Part shown: positions 43,477-52,175 of the stretch, piece after piece
Layout: every line of letters starts with the position of its first letter
Numbering within the stretch: the first letter of the stretch is position 1
Assembly: GCF_004006235.1 (NCBI RefSeq)
Contig: NZ_CP034753.1
Coordinates: 3,906,001 to 3,970,000 of the forward strand
Direction: 5' to 3'
Length of the DNA: 64,000 nucleotides
Source: Agromyces sp. LHK192
GTDB lineage: Bacteria > Actinomycetota > Actinomycetes > Actinomycetales > Microbacteriaceae
The notes under the pieces: model-generated
Seen by the model: the letters and a program-made list of their open reading frames with translations, nothing else
What the model was told of the DNA's origin: nothing
The model's database searches: none
Position numbers and translations under genes: made by a program

Positions 43477-44297
43477 GCGGGTCTCGATACGGCGCCGGGG
43501 CGCCTACTCGACCACCGGGCACCGGCAGCGGGTCGGTCGCGCTCGGCAGCGTCGCGCTCGTCGGCGCGGGCCCCGGCGACGCCGGCCTGCTGACCATCCG
43601 CGGCCTGCGCGCCCTCGAGTCCGCCGACGTGATCGTCGCCGACCGGCTCGGCGCCCGCCAGGTGCTCGACCAGCTCGCGGCCGAGGGCGTCGAGCTCGCC
43701 GCCGAGGTCGTCGACGTCGGCAAGCAGCCCGGCCACCACGCGGTGCCGCAGGACGCGATCAACGCCCTGCTCGTCTCGCTCGCCCGCGACGGCAAGCGCG
43801 TCGTGCGACTCAAGGGCGGCGACCCGTACGTCTTCGGCCGCGGCGGGGAGGAGCTCGAGGCGTGCCGCGACGCCGGCGTGCCGTGCGAGGTCGTGCCCGG
43901 CATCACGAGCGCGATCTCGGTCCCGCAGATCGCCGGCATCCCGTTGACCCACCGGGGTCTCGCGACCGCGTTCACGGTGGCGACCGCGCACGACCAGATC
44001 GCCGAGCTCGGCGGCGGACGCGACCACACGGTCGTCCTCCTCATGGGCATCGGCACGCTCGCGAACTCCGCGATCACCCTCGCCCGCGGCGAACGTGGCA
44101 GCGAATGCCCAGTCGCGATCGTCGAAGATGGATACGGGCCGAGGCAGCGCGTGACGATCGGGACGCTCGAGACGATCGCGGTGCAGGCCGCGCGTCGGGG
44201 CATCCGCTCGCCCGCCGTCGTGGTCGTCGGCGACGTCGTCACCCTCAGCCCCTATGCGCCCGAAGCGCTTCGCACACGAAAGGCAACCCAGCTGTGA
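43473..44297 (+). CDS. cobA: Uroporphyrinogen-III C-methyltransferase
   Basis: 274 residues. SUMT domain from about residue 22: VALVGAGPGDAGLLTIRGLRAL, KGGDPYVFGRGGEELEAC, VVPGITSAISVPQIAGIPLTHRG and VLLMGIG, all diagnostic. It makes precorrin-2 from uroporphyrinogen III for siroheme. The first 20 residues (GSRYGAGAPTRPPGTGSG region) have no counterpart in the family and are encoded by a REP-like element. No CysG-type oxidase domain is fused. Overlaps both neighbours by 4 nt. Confidence 0.93.
   Translation: MSGSRYGAGAPTRPPGTGSGSVALGSVALVGAGPGDAGLLTIRGLRALESADVIVADRLGARQVLDQLAAEGVELAAEVVDVGKQPGHHAVPQDAINALLVSLARDGKRVVRLKGGDPYVFGRGGEELEACRDAGVPCEVVPGITSAISVPQIAGIPLTHRGLATAFTVATAHDQIAELGGGRDHTVVLLMGIGTLANSAITLARGERGSECPVAIVEDGYGPRQRVTIGTLETIAVQAARRGIRSPAVVVVGDVVTLSPYAPEALRTRKATQL
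43480..43513. repeat. REP-like repeat inside the cobA coding sequence
   Basis: GGTCTCGATAC, a 14-bp centre containing GGCGCC-GG-GGCGCC, then TACTCGACC. The two flanks are identical to the element at 13454-13486 in the dnaK operon. It is read in frame as codons 3-14 of cobA. Confidence 0.75.
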
Positions 44298-45679
44298 CCC
44301 TCAACCTCCGCGTCGCCATCATCGGCGCCGGCCCGGCCGGCATCTACGCCGGGAACATCCTGAACAACTCCGTGCGCGCCGAGGGCGGCGAGGTGTCGAT
44401 CGACCTGTACGAGTCGCTGCCCGCGCCGTACGGCCTGATCCGGTACGGCGTGGCGCCCGACCACCCCCGCATCAAGGGCATCGTCAACTCGCTGCACGAG
44501 ATGCTCGACGCGGGCACGATCCGGCTGATCGCGAACGTCGAGGTCGGCCGCGACATCGCCGTCGACGAGCTGCAGGAGCACTACGACGCGGTGATCTTCG
44601 CGACCGGCGCCGTGCGCGACGCCCCGCTCGACATCCCCGGCATCGACCTGCACGGTTCGTACGGCGCGGCCGACTTCGTCAGCTGGTACGACGGGCACCC
44701 CGACGTGCCGCGCACCTGGCCGCTCGAGGCGAAGGAGATCGCGGTCATCGGCAACGGCAACGTCGCGCTCGACGTGGCCCGCGTGCTCGCGAAGCACCCG
44801 GTCGACCTGCGCTCGACCGACGTGCCGGCCAATGTCTACGCAGGCCTCGAGGCCTCGCCGGTCACCGACGTGCACGTCTTCGGCCGCCGCGGACCCGCCG
44901 ACGTGAAGTTCACGCCGATCGAGCTGCGCGAGCTCGGCGAGGTGCCGAACGTCGACATCGTCGTCTCCGACGAGGACTTCCTCGCGCTCGACGCCACGCA
45001 GGCGCCGAACAACCAGGTGAAGATCATGCTGCGCACGCTCGAGTCGTGGCGCACGCGCCAGTCGACCGGGGCGACCCGCCGCCTGCACCTGCACTTCTAC
45101 CACTCGCCGGTCGAGGTGCTCGGCACCGACCGCGTCGAGGGCGTGCGGTTCCAGCGCAACGAGCCGGTGCCCGGCGGCGCGTGGGGCGAGGTGCGGGCGA
45201 CCGACGACTTCCGCGAGTACCCGGCGCAGGCCGTGTACCGCGCGGTCGGCTACTTCGGGTCGCCGATCGTCGACGTGCCCTTCGACGAGGCGCGCGGCGT
45301 GATCACGAACGCGGGCGGCCGCGTGCTCGGCGAGGACGGCGCTCCGCTCCAGGGCCTCTACGCGACCGGCTGGATCAAGCGCGGCCCCGTCGGCCTCATC
45401 GGCCACACCAAGAGCGACGCGATGGAGACCATCGAGCACCTGGTGGCGGATGCCTCGTCGGGCGCCCTGCGCGCACCGGTCGTCACCGACCGCGAGGCGG
45501 TGTTCGCGATCCTCGACGAGCGCGAGGTCGAGTACTCGACGTGGGACGGCTGGCTCGCGCTCGACGCGCACGAGCGCTCGCTCGGCGAGACCGACGAGTT
45601 CCCCCGTGAGCGCGTCAAGGTCGTGCCCCGCGAGGAGCAGGTCTCGCTCTCGCGGGCGGCATCCGTCACCGCGGGCTGA
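44294..45679 (+). CDS. Ferredoxin-NADP reductase, FprA/adrenodoxin reductase type
   Basis: 461 residues. FAD site RVAIIGAGPAGIYAGNIL, followed by PAPYGLIRYGVAPDHPRIKGI (hallmark of adrenodoxin-reductase-like FprA), NADP site VIGNGNVALDVARVLAKHP and C-terminal FAD-contact GLYATGWIKRGPVGLIGH. It should pass electrons from NADPH to the ferredoxin that feeds the sulfite reductase. No ferredoxin gene was seen in the cluster. The GTG overlaps cobA by 4 nt. It is the last gene of the sulfur operon. Confidence 0.93.
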   Translation: MTLNLRVAIIGAGPAGIYAGNILNNSVRAEGGEVSIDLYESLPAPYGLIRYGVAPDHPRIKGIVNSLHEMLDAGTIRLIANVEVGRDIAVDELQEHYDAVIFATGAVRDAPLDIPGIDLHGSYGAADFVSWYDGHPDVPRTWPLEAKEIAVIGNGNVALDVARVLAKHPVDLRSTDVPANVYAGLEASPVTDVHVFGRRGPADVKFTPIELRELGEVPNVDIVVSDEDFLALDATQAPNNQVKIMLRTLESWRTRQSTGATRRLHLHFYHSPVEVLGTDRVEGVRFQRNEPVPGGAWGEVRATDDFREYPAQAVYRAVGYFGSPIVDVPFDEARGVITNAGGRVLGEDGAPLQGLYATGWIKRGPVGLIGHTKSDAMETIEHLVADASSGALRAPVVTDREAVFAILDEREVEYSTWDGWLALDAHERSLGETDEFPRERVKVVPREEQVSLSRAASVTAG

Positions 45680-45721
45680 CGCGGGTTCACGCTCGCACCC
45701 TCCCCGGTTTCAGGCTTTCGG

Positions 45722-45764
45722 AGGCTGGTCAGGACGGAATCGACGATTCGGTCCTGACCAGCCT
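45722..45764 (+). terminator. Long hairpin after the sulfur operon
   Basis: Arms AGGCTGGTCAGGAC (45722-45735) and GTCCTGACCAGCCT (45751-45764) are exact complements; inside, GAATC and GATTC pair around GAC after one mismatch. It sits between convergent genes and can work from both sides. No U tract. Confidence 0.85.
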
Positions 45765-45796
45765 TCGTCGTCCTGAATCCGGCTCCGGGCGCGCCG

Positions 45797-47647
45797 TCAC
45801 CGCCGACCGACGGTGAGCCGATCGACCCAGATGAGGTTGCCGCCCGTGTTCGGGTTCAGCCGAACGGTGACGTCCGACCGCGCGCCGAGCCGGGCGTCGA
45901 ACGTCACGGTCGCGTACTCGCCCGCGGGCAGCTTCGGCACGACGACCGGGGTCGCGATCTCAACACCGTCGACGAGCACGCTGAACGTGGCATCCGACTG
46001 CTCGAATCCGTCGCGCAACGAGTTCAGCTCGACGGTCACGGCGCGGCCGGGGCCGACGTCCTCGAACCGGAGCTCAGGCGCGCTCGAACCGCCGTCGCCG
46101 AAGTTCATCAGCATGACCTCGCGACCGTTGGATGCCGCGGCGGCGACCTGCGGGAGACCGCCGAGTCCGCAGCAGTCCTGCCAGGTCGAGGCCTCGGCGT
46201 ACTCGGCCTCGAAGACGCCACGCCCCTGCGAGAAGTCGGGCGCGGTGAATTCCCGTGCACGCTCGCGCGAGGTCGTCCACACCGCCCGATCGCGCAGTTC
46301 CGCGGCGACCCGCTCCAGGATCACGGGATCCGCCTGCAGGCGGCTGTCGCCCCAGTACCCGGCGTTGCACGCCCCGGGCCCCGTGCACGCCCAGTTGCCC
46401 TGGGAGTCCCAGTCCGTGTTGATGTACGTGAAGGACCGCACCACGTCGCGGTTGGCGCGAACGAAGTCGAACGTCGGCGCGAACCATTCCGCCCACACCT
46501 GGTCGGTCGTGACCGGGGTGCGCTGCGCGTACGGCGCCGGCGACCCGTTCGCGAACACGCACGAGACGGTGTGCTCGCCGAGGTCGTAGCCCTGGGGTGC
46601 CGCCTCGGCGACGATCACGGGCTTGCGGTGCTCGCGGGCGAAGTCGAGCAGCGACTCGGCGACCCGCTGCGACGGCACCATGAGCGTGTCGGGTGCGCCG
46701 ACCGGTCCGCGGTCGCACGACCACGGTCGGCCGGGATCCGTCGCGGATTCCGCGGCGAACCGGGAGACGCCCATCCAGTCGACGGCGTCGTCGCCCGGAT
46801 ACCAGCGGTTCCAGTGCGCCTCCGCGTCGCCGGCGAGCACCGCGTCGGCGGCCCCGTACGCGTCGGCGCCGACCACGGCCTTGTCGGGGATCGCCGCTCC
46901 CCACGCAGCCGTCTGCCAGACGGTCGCGACGCGCTTCGCGCGCAGTGCGTCGATGCGCCCGGCGATGTGCCGGAACGCGGCCTTGTACGCCTCGGGTTCG
47001 TAGTTGTTCCAGTGCCCGTCGAACTCGTATCCGACCTTGAGGAACACCTCGCGCTTCGTGGCATCCGCGTACCGGATCAGCTCGTCGACCCAGCCGCGAT
47101 ACCAGGCGACCACCGCGGGGTCCACCGACGGGTCGCCCGCGATCGCCCGGAGCCCGAGGTTGCGGCCGTCGCTCGCGAGGTCCTGCGAGTAGTCGATGAG
47201 TTCGAGGCCGATGGTGAGCTTGCCGGGATGCTCCGAGAGGACCTCCTCGAAGTCGGTCCGGCCGACGCGGTAGTCGACGGGGCTCCACAGGCCGTTCAGG
47301 GGCGTGATGCCGTTGATGCTCGCGAACAGCGACACCCCGGCCGGCTGCGGGAAGGCGCCGTCGTCGATCGCCTGCTCGTGGAAGTCGTGCAGCGTGCCGC
47401 CGTCCTGGCCGAGGATGAAGTCGACCTTGCCGTCGGCGGGCAGGTTCACGGCACCGCGGAGCGGGTCGCGCCCGGGCGGGCCGTGGCGGTCGGACGAGTC
47501 GCCGCCGGACACGGCGATTCCGGACGGGGCGATGCCCGGGGCGGCGGCGCCTGCGGCGACGGTCGTCGCAGCCGCGGGGACCGCGGCCGACCCGACGAGC
47601 GCGAGGGCGGCGAGCGCCCCGATGGCGATGGTGGAACGAAGCGGCAT
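45797..47647 (-). CDS. Secreted GH26-like glycoside hydrolase with C-terminal carbohydrate-binding domain
   Basis: 616 residues. Signal peptide (cleavage about 28), catalytic barrel (about 65-420) with FLKVGYEFDGHWNNYEPEAY (candidate acid/base Glu208) and RKPVIVAEAAPQGYD (candidate nucleophile Glu348), as in GH26 mannanase-like enzymes. The C-terminal 150 residues (about 460-616: FEAEYAEASTW, then PELRFEDVGPGRAVTVELNS) form a jelly-roll CBM6/CBM35-type module. A beta-mannanase role is inferred, not shown. The ATG at 47647 has AGGAGGAG upstream. It ends a CUT1 transporter/GH3 operon. Confidence 0.78.
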   Translation of the reverse strand: MPLRSTIAIGALAALALVGSAAVPAAATTVAAGAAAPGIAPSGIAVSGGDSSDRHGPPGRDPLRGAVNLPADGKVDFILGQDGGTLHDFHEQAIDDGAFPQPAGVSLFASINGITPLNGLWSPVDYRVGRTDFEEVLSEHPGKLTIGLELIDYSQDLASDGRNLGLRAIAGDPSVDPAVVAWYRGWVDELIRYADATKREVFLKVGYEFDGHWNNYEPEAYKAAFRHIAGRIDALRAKRVATVWQTAAWGAAIPDKAVVGADAYGAADAVLAGDAEAHWNRWYPGDDAVDWMGVSRFAAESATDPGRPWSCDRGPVGAPDTLMVPSQRVAESLLDFAREHRKPVIVAEAAPQGYDLGEHTVSCVFANGSPAPYAQRTPVTTDQVWAEWFAPTFDFVRANRDVVRSFTYINTDWDSQGNWACTGPGACNAGYWGDSRLQADPVILERVAAELRDRAVWTTSRERAREFTAPDFSQGRGVFEAEYAEASTWQDCCGLGGLPQVAAAASNGREVMLMNFGDGGSSAPELRFEDVGPGRAVTVELNSLRDGFEQSDATFSVLVDGVEIATPVVVPKLPAGEYATVTFDARLGARSDVTVRLNPNTGGNLIWVDRLTVGRR

Positions 47648-47671
47648 TGCTCCTCCTGACGGTTCGCCCGA

Positions 47672-47705
47672 TCCGGACGGGACGGGCGGGGTGAGCCCGT
47701 CCGGA
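47672..47705 (-). other. Intercistronic hairpin between GH3 and GH26-like genes
   Basis: TCCGGACGGG (47672-47681) and CCCGTCCGGA (47696-47705) pair perfectly. The 112-bp gap also holds two copies of GACGGGCGGGGTG. It may attenuate transcription into the hydrolase gene or protect mRNA. Confidence 0.5.
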
Positions 47706-47759
47706 CCGGACGGGCGGGGTGGCGCCGAGCCGGAACCGGCGCGACGGGAAGGTTCCGGA

Positions 47760-50153
47760 TCAGCCCCGGGCGACGACGGCGCGGGAGATCCGCTCGTCGT
47801 CCACGCCGATCCGGTGCACGGGGCCGACGAGCTCCACCCCGGCCACGCTCGCCCGGTCGATGCACGAGGCACCCGTGAACAGGGTCACCGCGCCCGGTTC
47901 GACCACGCGGTCGTACGAGGCATCCGTGAACGCGATGCGGGTCGTCGGCACGCGGAACGCGACCGTGGCGCACTCGCCCGGCGCGAGTTCGACGCGCTCG
48001 AAGGCGACCAGTTGCGCGAGCGGGCGCGTGACCGAGGCGTACTCGTCGCGGGCGTAGAGCTGCACGACGTCGGCGCCGGCCCGATCGCCGGTGTTCGCGA
48101 CCGAGACGACGACCTCGAACCAGCCGTCGGTGCGCACCTCCGCGACGGCGGATTCGATCGTGCGCTCGAACGACGTGAACGACAGGCCGAAGCCGAACGG
48201 GAGGACCGGTGAGTTGTCCACGTTCGTGACCTTCGTCGGCGCCCCGAGCGTCGGGTGCAGGTACGAGAACGGTTGGGCGCCCGCCGACCGCGGAAGCGTG
48301 ACCGGCAGTCGACCCGACGGGTTCACCGTGCCGTCGAGCACCCGGGCGATCGCGGGGCCGCCCTCCTCTCCCGGGAAGAACGCCTGCACCACGGCGGCGC
48401 ACCGGTCGAGCGCCCAGTCGAGCACGTACGGCCGACCGGTGACGAGCACCAGGACGACCGGCGTGCCGGTCGCGAGGATCCGCTCGACGAGTTCGCGCTG
48501 CACGCCGGGCAGTTCGAGGTCGTCGCGATCGCATCCCTCGCCGACGGTGCCGCGGCCGAACAGCCCGGCCTGGTCGCCCACCACGACGACGGCCACGTCG
48601 GATGCCTCGGCGACCGCGGCGGCCTCGTCGAAGCCGTCGCGATCGTCGTCGTCGACCGCGCACCCCCGGGCGTACGAGACGGACGCCCCGCTCGCGCGCA
48701 GCGCATCGAGCACGGTCGGCACCTCGATGCCGAGCCCGTGGTCGGGGTGGTGGCCGAGCACGTGGTTCACGAACGAGTAGCAGCCGAACAGCGCCTGCGC
48801 GCGGTCGGCGTTGGGGCCGACCACGGCGAGGCGGGCGCCGGGCCGCAGCGGCAGGACGCCGTCGTTGGCGAGGAGCACGACGGACTCCTCGGCCAGCCGC
48901 CGTGCGATGGCCCGGTGCTCGGGCCGGTCGAGGTCGATGCCGCCCGCCGCCGTGCCGCCCGCTGCCGTGCCGCGCGCCGCCGTGCCGCGCGCCGCCGTGC
49001 CGACGCCGACCGCGCCGACCGGCGCCTCGAACGTCTCGTCGAGCAGTCCCAGCGCCTCCTTCTCCGCGAGCACCCGCAACACCGCCCGATCGACGATCGA
49101 CTCGTCGACCCGGCCGTCGCGGACGCGCTCGGCGAGCGGTGCGAGGTACGCATCGCCGGTCGGCAGTTCGACGTCGACGCCTGCGGCGAGCGCGAGCGCC
49201 GCCGCCTCGCCGAGGTCGGCGCCGACCTGGTGCAGGGTGTGCAGGAACGCGACGCCGAAGTAGTCGGCGACGACCGTGCCGTCGAAGCCCCAGCGGTCCC
49301 GCAGCACGCCGGTGAGCAGCGACGGGTCGGCGGCGACGGGCACCCCGTCGATCTCGGCGTACGAGTGCATGACGCTGCGCGCGCCCGCGTCGCGGACCGC
49401 CATCTCGAAGGGCGGCAGCAACACGTCGGCCACCTCGCGAGGGCCGGCCGACACCGGTGCGAGGTTGCGTCCGGCGCGCGATGCCGAGTAGCCGACGAAG
49501 TGCTTGAGGGTCGCGATGACGCCTGCGGACTGCACGCCGCGGACGAACGCGCTGCCGAGCACGCCGACCGTGTACGGGTCCTCGGCGATGCACTCCTCGA
49601 CGCGCCCCCACCGCGGATCGCGGATCACGTCGAGCACGGGCGCGAGGCCCTGGTGCACGCCGATCGACCGCATCGACTCGCCGATCGCACGGCCCATCTC
49701 CTCGACGAGGCCGGGATCGAACGCGGCGCCCCACGCGAGCGGCGCCGGATACGTGGTCGCCTGCCAGGCCGTCAGGCCGGTCAGGATCTCCTCGTGGGCG
49801 ATGGCCGGGATGCCCAGGCGCGTCTGCGTCACGAGGTACCGCTGGAAGCGCCGCAACCACTCGGCGCGTTCGGCCGGGTCGACGGGCTTGGTCCCGAAGG
49901 CGCGCGTGACGTGACCGAGGCCGTTCCGGGCGAACTCCTCGAGCGCGGCATCCGACTCGGGCATCTCGTCCTGCATCGGCGCCACGACGGCGCCGCCCTC
50001 GTCGACCCAGAAGCCGACCAGCTGGGCGAGCTTCTCGTCGAGGGTCATCCGGTCGAGCAGCTCGACGACGCGGGCGGACGGAGCGGATGCCCCGGGCGTC
50101 GCGCCGAGGGCGGCTCGGGGGTCGGCGTGCGGTGCGGTGGGGTGGATCGTCAC
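47760..50153 (-). CDS. GH3 family beta-glucosidase-like enzyme (cytosolic)
   Basis: 797 residues, no signal peptide. GH3 barrel (about 28-380) with KHFVGYSASRAGRNL and nucleophile Asp in GFDGTVVADYFG; then the alpha/beta sandwich with VVVGDQAGLFGRG and a C-terminal fibronectin-III-like domain (RTDGWFEVVVSVANTGDRAG). Probably releases sugars from imported oligosaccharides. A low-complexity (GTAAR)n run of four 15-bp units lies between domains. The GTG at 50153 overlaps the permease stop by 4 nt. Confidence 0.9.
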   Translation of the reverse strand: MTIHPTAPHADPRAALGATPGASAPSARVVELLDRMTLDEKLAQLVGFWVDEGGAVVAPMQDEMPESDAALEEFARNGLGHVTRAFGTKPVDPAERAEWLRRFQRYLVTQTRLGIPAIAHEEILTGLTAWQATTYPAPLAWGAAFDPGLVEEMGRAIGESMRSIGVHQGLAPVLDVIRDPRWGRVEECIAEDPYTVGVLGSAFVRGVQSAGVIATLKHFVGYSASRAGRNLAPVSAGPREVADVLLPPFEMAVRDAGARSVMHSYAEIDGVPVAADPSLLTGVLRDRWGFDGTVVADYFGVAFLHTLHQVGADLGEAAALALAAGVDVELPTGDAYLAPLAERVRDGRVDESIVDRAVLRVLAEKEALGLLDETFEAPVGAVGVGTAARGTAARGTAAGGTAAGGIDLDRPEHRAIARRLAEESVVLLANDGVLPLRPGARLAVVGPNADRAQALFGCYSFVNHVLGHHPDHGLGIEVPTVLDALRASGASVSYARGCAVDDDDRDGFDEAAAVAEASDVAVVVVGDQAGLFGRGTVGEGCDRDDLELPGVQRELVERILATGTPVVLVLVTGRPYVLDWALDRCAAVVQAFFPGEEGGPAIARVLDGTVNPSGRLPVTLPRSAGAQPFSYLHPTLGAPTKVTNVDNSPVLPFGFGLSFTSFERTIESAVAEVRTDGWFEVVVSVANTGDRAGADVVQLYARDEYASVTRPLAQLVAFERVELAPGECATVAFRVPTTRIAFTDASYDRVVEPGAVTLFTGASCIDRASVAGVELVGPVHRIGVDDERISRAVVARG
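48946..49005 (-). repeat. Four 15-bp tandem repeats within the GH3 gene
   Basis: Units of GCCGCCGTGCCGCGC type at 48946, 48961, 48976 and 48991 encode GTAAR/GTAAG repeats in the linker between the GH3 barrel and sandwich domains. Copy number changes would keep the frame. Confidence 0.85.
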
Positions 50154-51091
50154 GACTTGAGGGCGCCTTCCATGATTCCCCCGACGATCTGCTTGCCGAG
50201 GAGGACGAAGATGAGGAGCAGCGGGATGGTCGCGAGCACCGTGCCGGCCATCTGCACGCCGTAGTCGGTGACGTAGGCCTGCGACTGGAGCTGCCGGAGC
50301 GCGACCTGCACGGTGAAGGCGCCCGGGGTGTTCAGCACGATCAGCGGCCAGAAGAAGTCGTTCCACGCCGCCATGAACGCGAACAGCCCGAGGACGCTCG
50401 CCGCGGGGCGGATCGACGGCAGCGCGATCGACCAGAAGGTGCGGAAGCTGCCGGCGCCGTCGATGCGGGCGGCGTCGACGAGCTCGTCGGGCAGGGAGTT
50501 GTCGATGGCCTGGCGCATCCAGAACACCCCGAACGCGGTGACCAGGCCCGGCACGATGAGGGCCTTCAGGTCGTTCACCCAGCCGAGCTGGGTGACGATC
50601 ATGAACTGCGGGACGACGGCGAGCTGCAGCGGCACCGTCATGGTGCCGACGACGAGCACGAGCAACGCGTTGCGTCCGGGGAACCGGAGCTTCGCGAAGG
50701 CGAACCCGGCGAGGGCCGACAGCAGCACCTGGCCGATCGCGATGGCGGCCGAGACGATGAAGCTGTTCCAGAGGTTCAGCCCGAAGGGCACGGCCTCGAA
50801 CACCTGGGCCGCGTTGGCGAAGAACTGGTCGCCCGGCACCAGCACGGGCGGCACCCGGTTCACGCTCGACGAGTCGTTCGACGCGACGACGAACATCCAG
50901 TAGAGCGGGAACAGCGAGCAGACCGTCGTCACCCCGAGCACGAGGTAGGTGAACCAGCCGACGCGGCCGGGGGCGCCGCGACGCCGGCGGGCGCGTGACG
51001 CGCGATGGGGCCGGCCTCCGTCGCCGTCGGCGGCGGCGAGGGCGGAGGGGATGTCCCGGGAGACGGTCTCCGCGAGGCTCGTGGTCGTCAT
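50150..51091 (-). CDS. Carbohydrate ABC transporter permease (MalG type)
   Basis: 313 residues, six membrane segments after a 45-residue basic tail. EAA motif ELVDAARIDGAGSFRTFWSIALP is typical of CUT1 permeases. The ATG at 51091 is set by AAGGAGGT upstream and by its ATGA overlap with the MalF-type gene; the longer ORF upstream is in another gene's territory. Confidence 0.93.
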   Translation of the reverse strand: MTTTSLAETVSRDIPSALAAADGDGGRPHRASRARRRRGAPGRVGWFTYLVLGVTTVCSLFPLYWMFVVASNDSSSVNRVPPVLVPGDQFFANAAQVFEAVPFGLNLWNSFIVSAAIAIGQVLLSALAGFAFAKLRFPGRNALLVLVVGTMTVPLQLAVVPQFMIVTQLGWVNDLKALIVPGLVTAFGVFWMRQAIDNSLPDELVDAARIDGAGSFRTFWSIALPSIRPAASVLGLFAFMAAWNDFFWPLIVLNTPGAFTVQVALRQLQSQAYVTDYGVQMAGTVLATIPLLLIFVLLGKQIVGGIMEGALKS

Positions 51092-52107
51092 CGGGCGACC
51101 TCCTTCCTGGTGGTGCTGCGGCGCTCGGCGGTGCTGCGGCGCTCGATGGGGCCGCGACGCGATCGGATGCCGCGGAGCGGGGCCGGCCGCGCGTCCTCGG
51201 ACGCGATCCGGCTCGAGAGCCCGAGGTTCACGACGGTCAGCACGACGATGATGAGGAACAACGCCCACGCGATCGCCGAGCCGTAGCCGAAGTCGAGGTT
51301 GCGGAAGCCCTGCTCGTAGAGGAACAGCGCGAGCGTCTGGTACTGGCGGGACTGGCCGCCCGTGACGCCGCCCTGGCCGCCGAAGATCAGCGGCTCGGCG
51401 AAGACCTGCAGGCCGCCGATGGTCGACACGATGGCGGTGAAGATGATGGTCGGGCGCACCTGGGGGATCGTGACCGAGAAGAACTGGCGGATGCGGCCGG
51501 CGCCGTCGATCTCCGCGCTCTCGTACAGCGACCGGGGGATGGACTGCATCGCCGCGAGGTAGATGAGCGCGTTGTAGCCGGTCCAGCGCCACATGATCAT
51601 CGTCGAGATCGCGACCTGCCCGGCGAACGTCTCACGGACCCAGTCGATGCGATCGCCGCCGAAGAACTCGATGACGGTGTTGACCATGCCGTAGTCGCGG
51701 CCGAACAGCTGCGTGAACACGATGCCGACGGCGAGCACCGAGGTGATGTTCGGCACGAGCACCGCCATGCGGAATCCGGTCTTGAACCGCAGGAGCGCCT
51801 GGTTGAGCACCGCCGCGAGCACCAGCGCGAATGCCAGCTGCGGCACGGTCGAGAGGAACCAGATGCTCAGCGTGTTGCCCGCCGCGTTCCAGAACCGCGG
51901 GTCGGCGACGAGGAACGCGTAGTTATCGAGCCCGATGAAGGTCTTCTCGCCGATGGGGTTCCACTCGAACAGCGAGATGAACGCCGTGTAGGCGAGCGGG
52001 AACAGCCCGAACAGGCCGAAGACGATGAAGAACGGGGCGATGTACAGGTAGGGGACGATCGGGATGCGGCGCTTGGTGCGCTGCCGGGGATCGGCGATGG
52101 TGGCCAC
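51088..52107 (-). CDS. Carbohydrate ABC transporter permease (MalF type)
   Basis: 339 residues, six membrane segments beginning IPIVPYLYIAPFFIVFGLFG; EAA motif SLYESAEIDGAGRIRQFFSVTIPQ-like in the third quarter. The C-terminal 35 residues are basic and Ser/Arg-rich. The GTG at 52107 has GGAGG 5 nt upstream. It follows the binding-protein gene after a 68-nt gap that contains a perfect hairpin. Confidence 0.93.
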   Translation of the reverse strand: MATIADPRQRTKRRIPIVPYLYIAPFFIVFGLFGLFPLAYTAFISLFEWNPIGEKTFIGLDNYAFLVADPRFWNAAGNTLSIWFLSTVPQLAFALVLAAVLNQALLRFKTGFRMAVLVPNITSVLAVGIVFTQLFGRDYGMVNTVIEFFGGDRIDWVRETFAGQVAISTMIMWRWTGYNALIYLAAMQSIPRSLYESAEIDGAGRIRQFFSVTIPQVRPTIIFTAIVSTIGGLQVFAEPLIFGGQGGVTGGQSRQYQTLALFLYEQGFRNLDFGYGSAIAWALFLIIVVLTVVNLGLSSRIASEDARPAPLRGIRSRRGPIERRSTAERRSTTRKEVAR

Positions 52108-52131
52108 GGTGCCTCCGGTCGGTGACGGGGC

Positions 52132-52164
52132 GGGGCCGGCGCGCTGGGGGATCGCGCCGGCCCC
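52132..52164 (-). other. Perfect 12-bp hairpin after the CUT1 binding-protein gene
   Basis: GGGGCCGGCGCG (52132-52143) pairs exactly with CGCGCCGGCCCC (52153-52164), loop 9 nt. Its position between a binding-protein gene and its permeases is typical for stems that stabilise the binding-protein mRNA or partly terminate transcription. Confidence 0.7.
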
Positions 52165-52175
52165 GCAGGGTGGTG

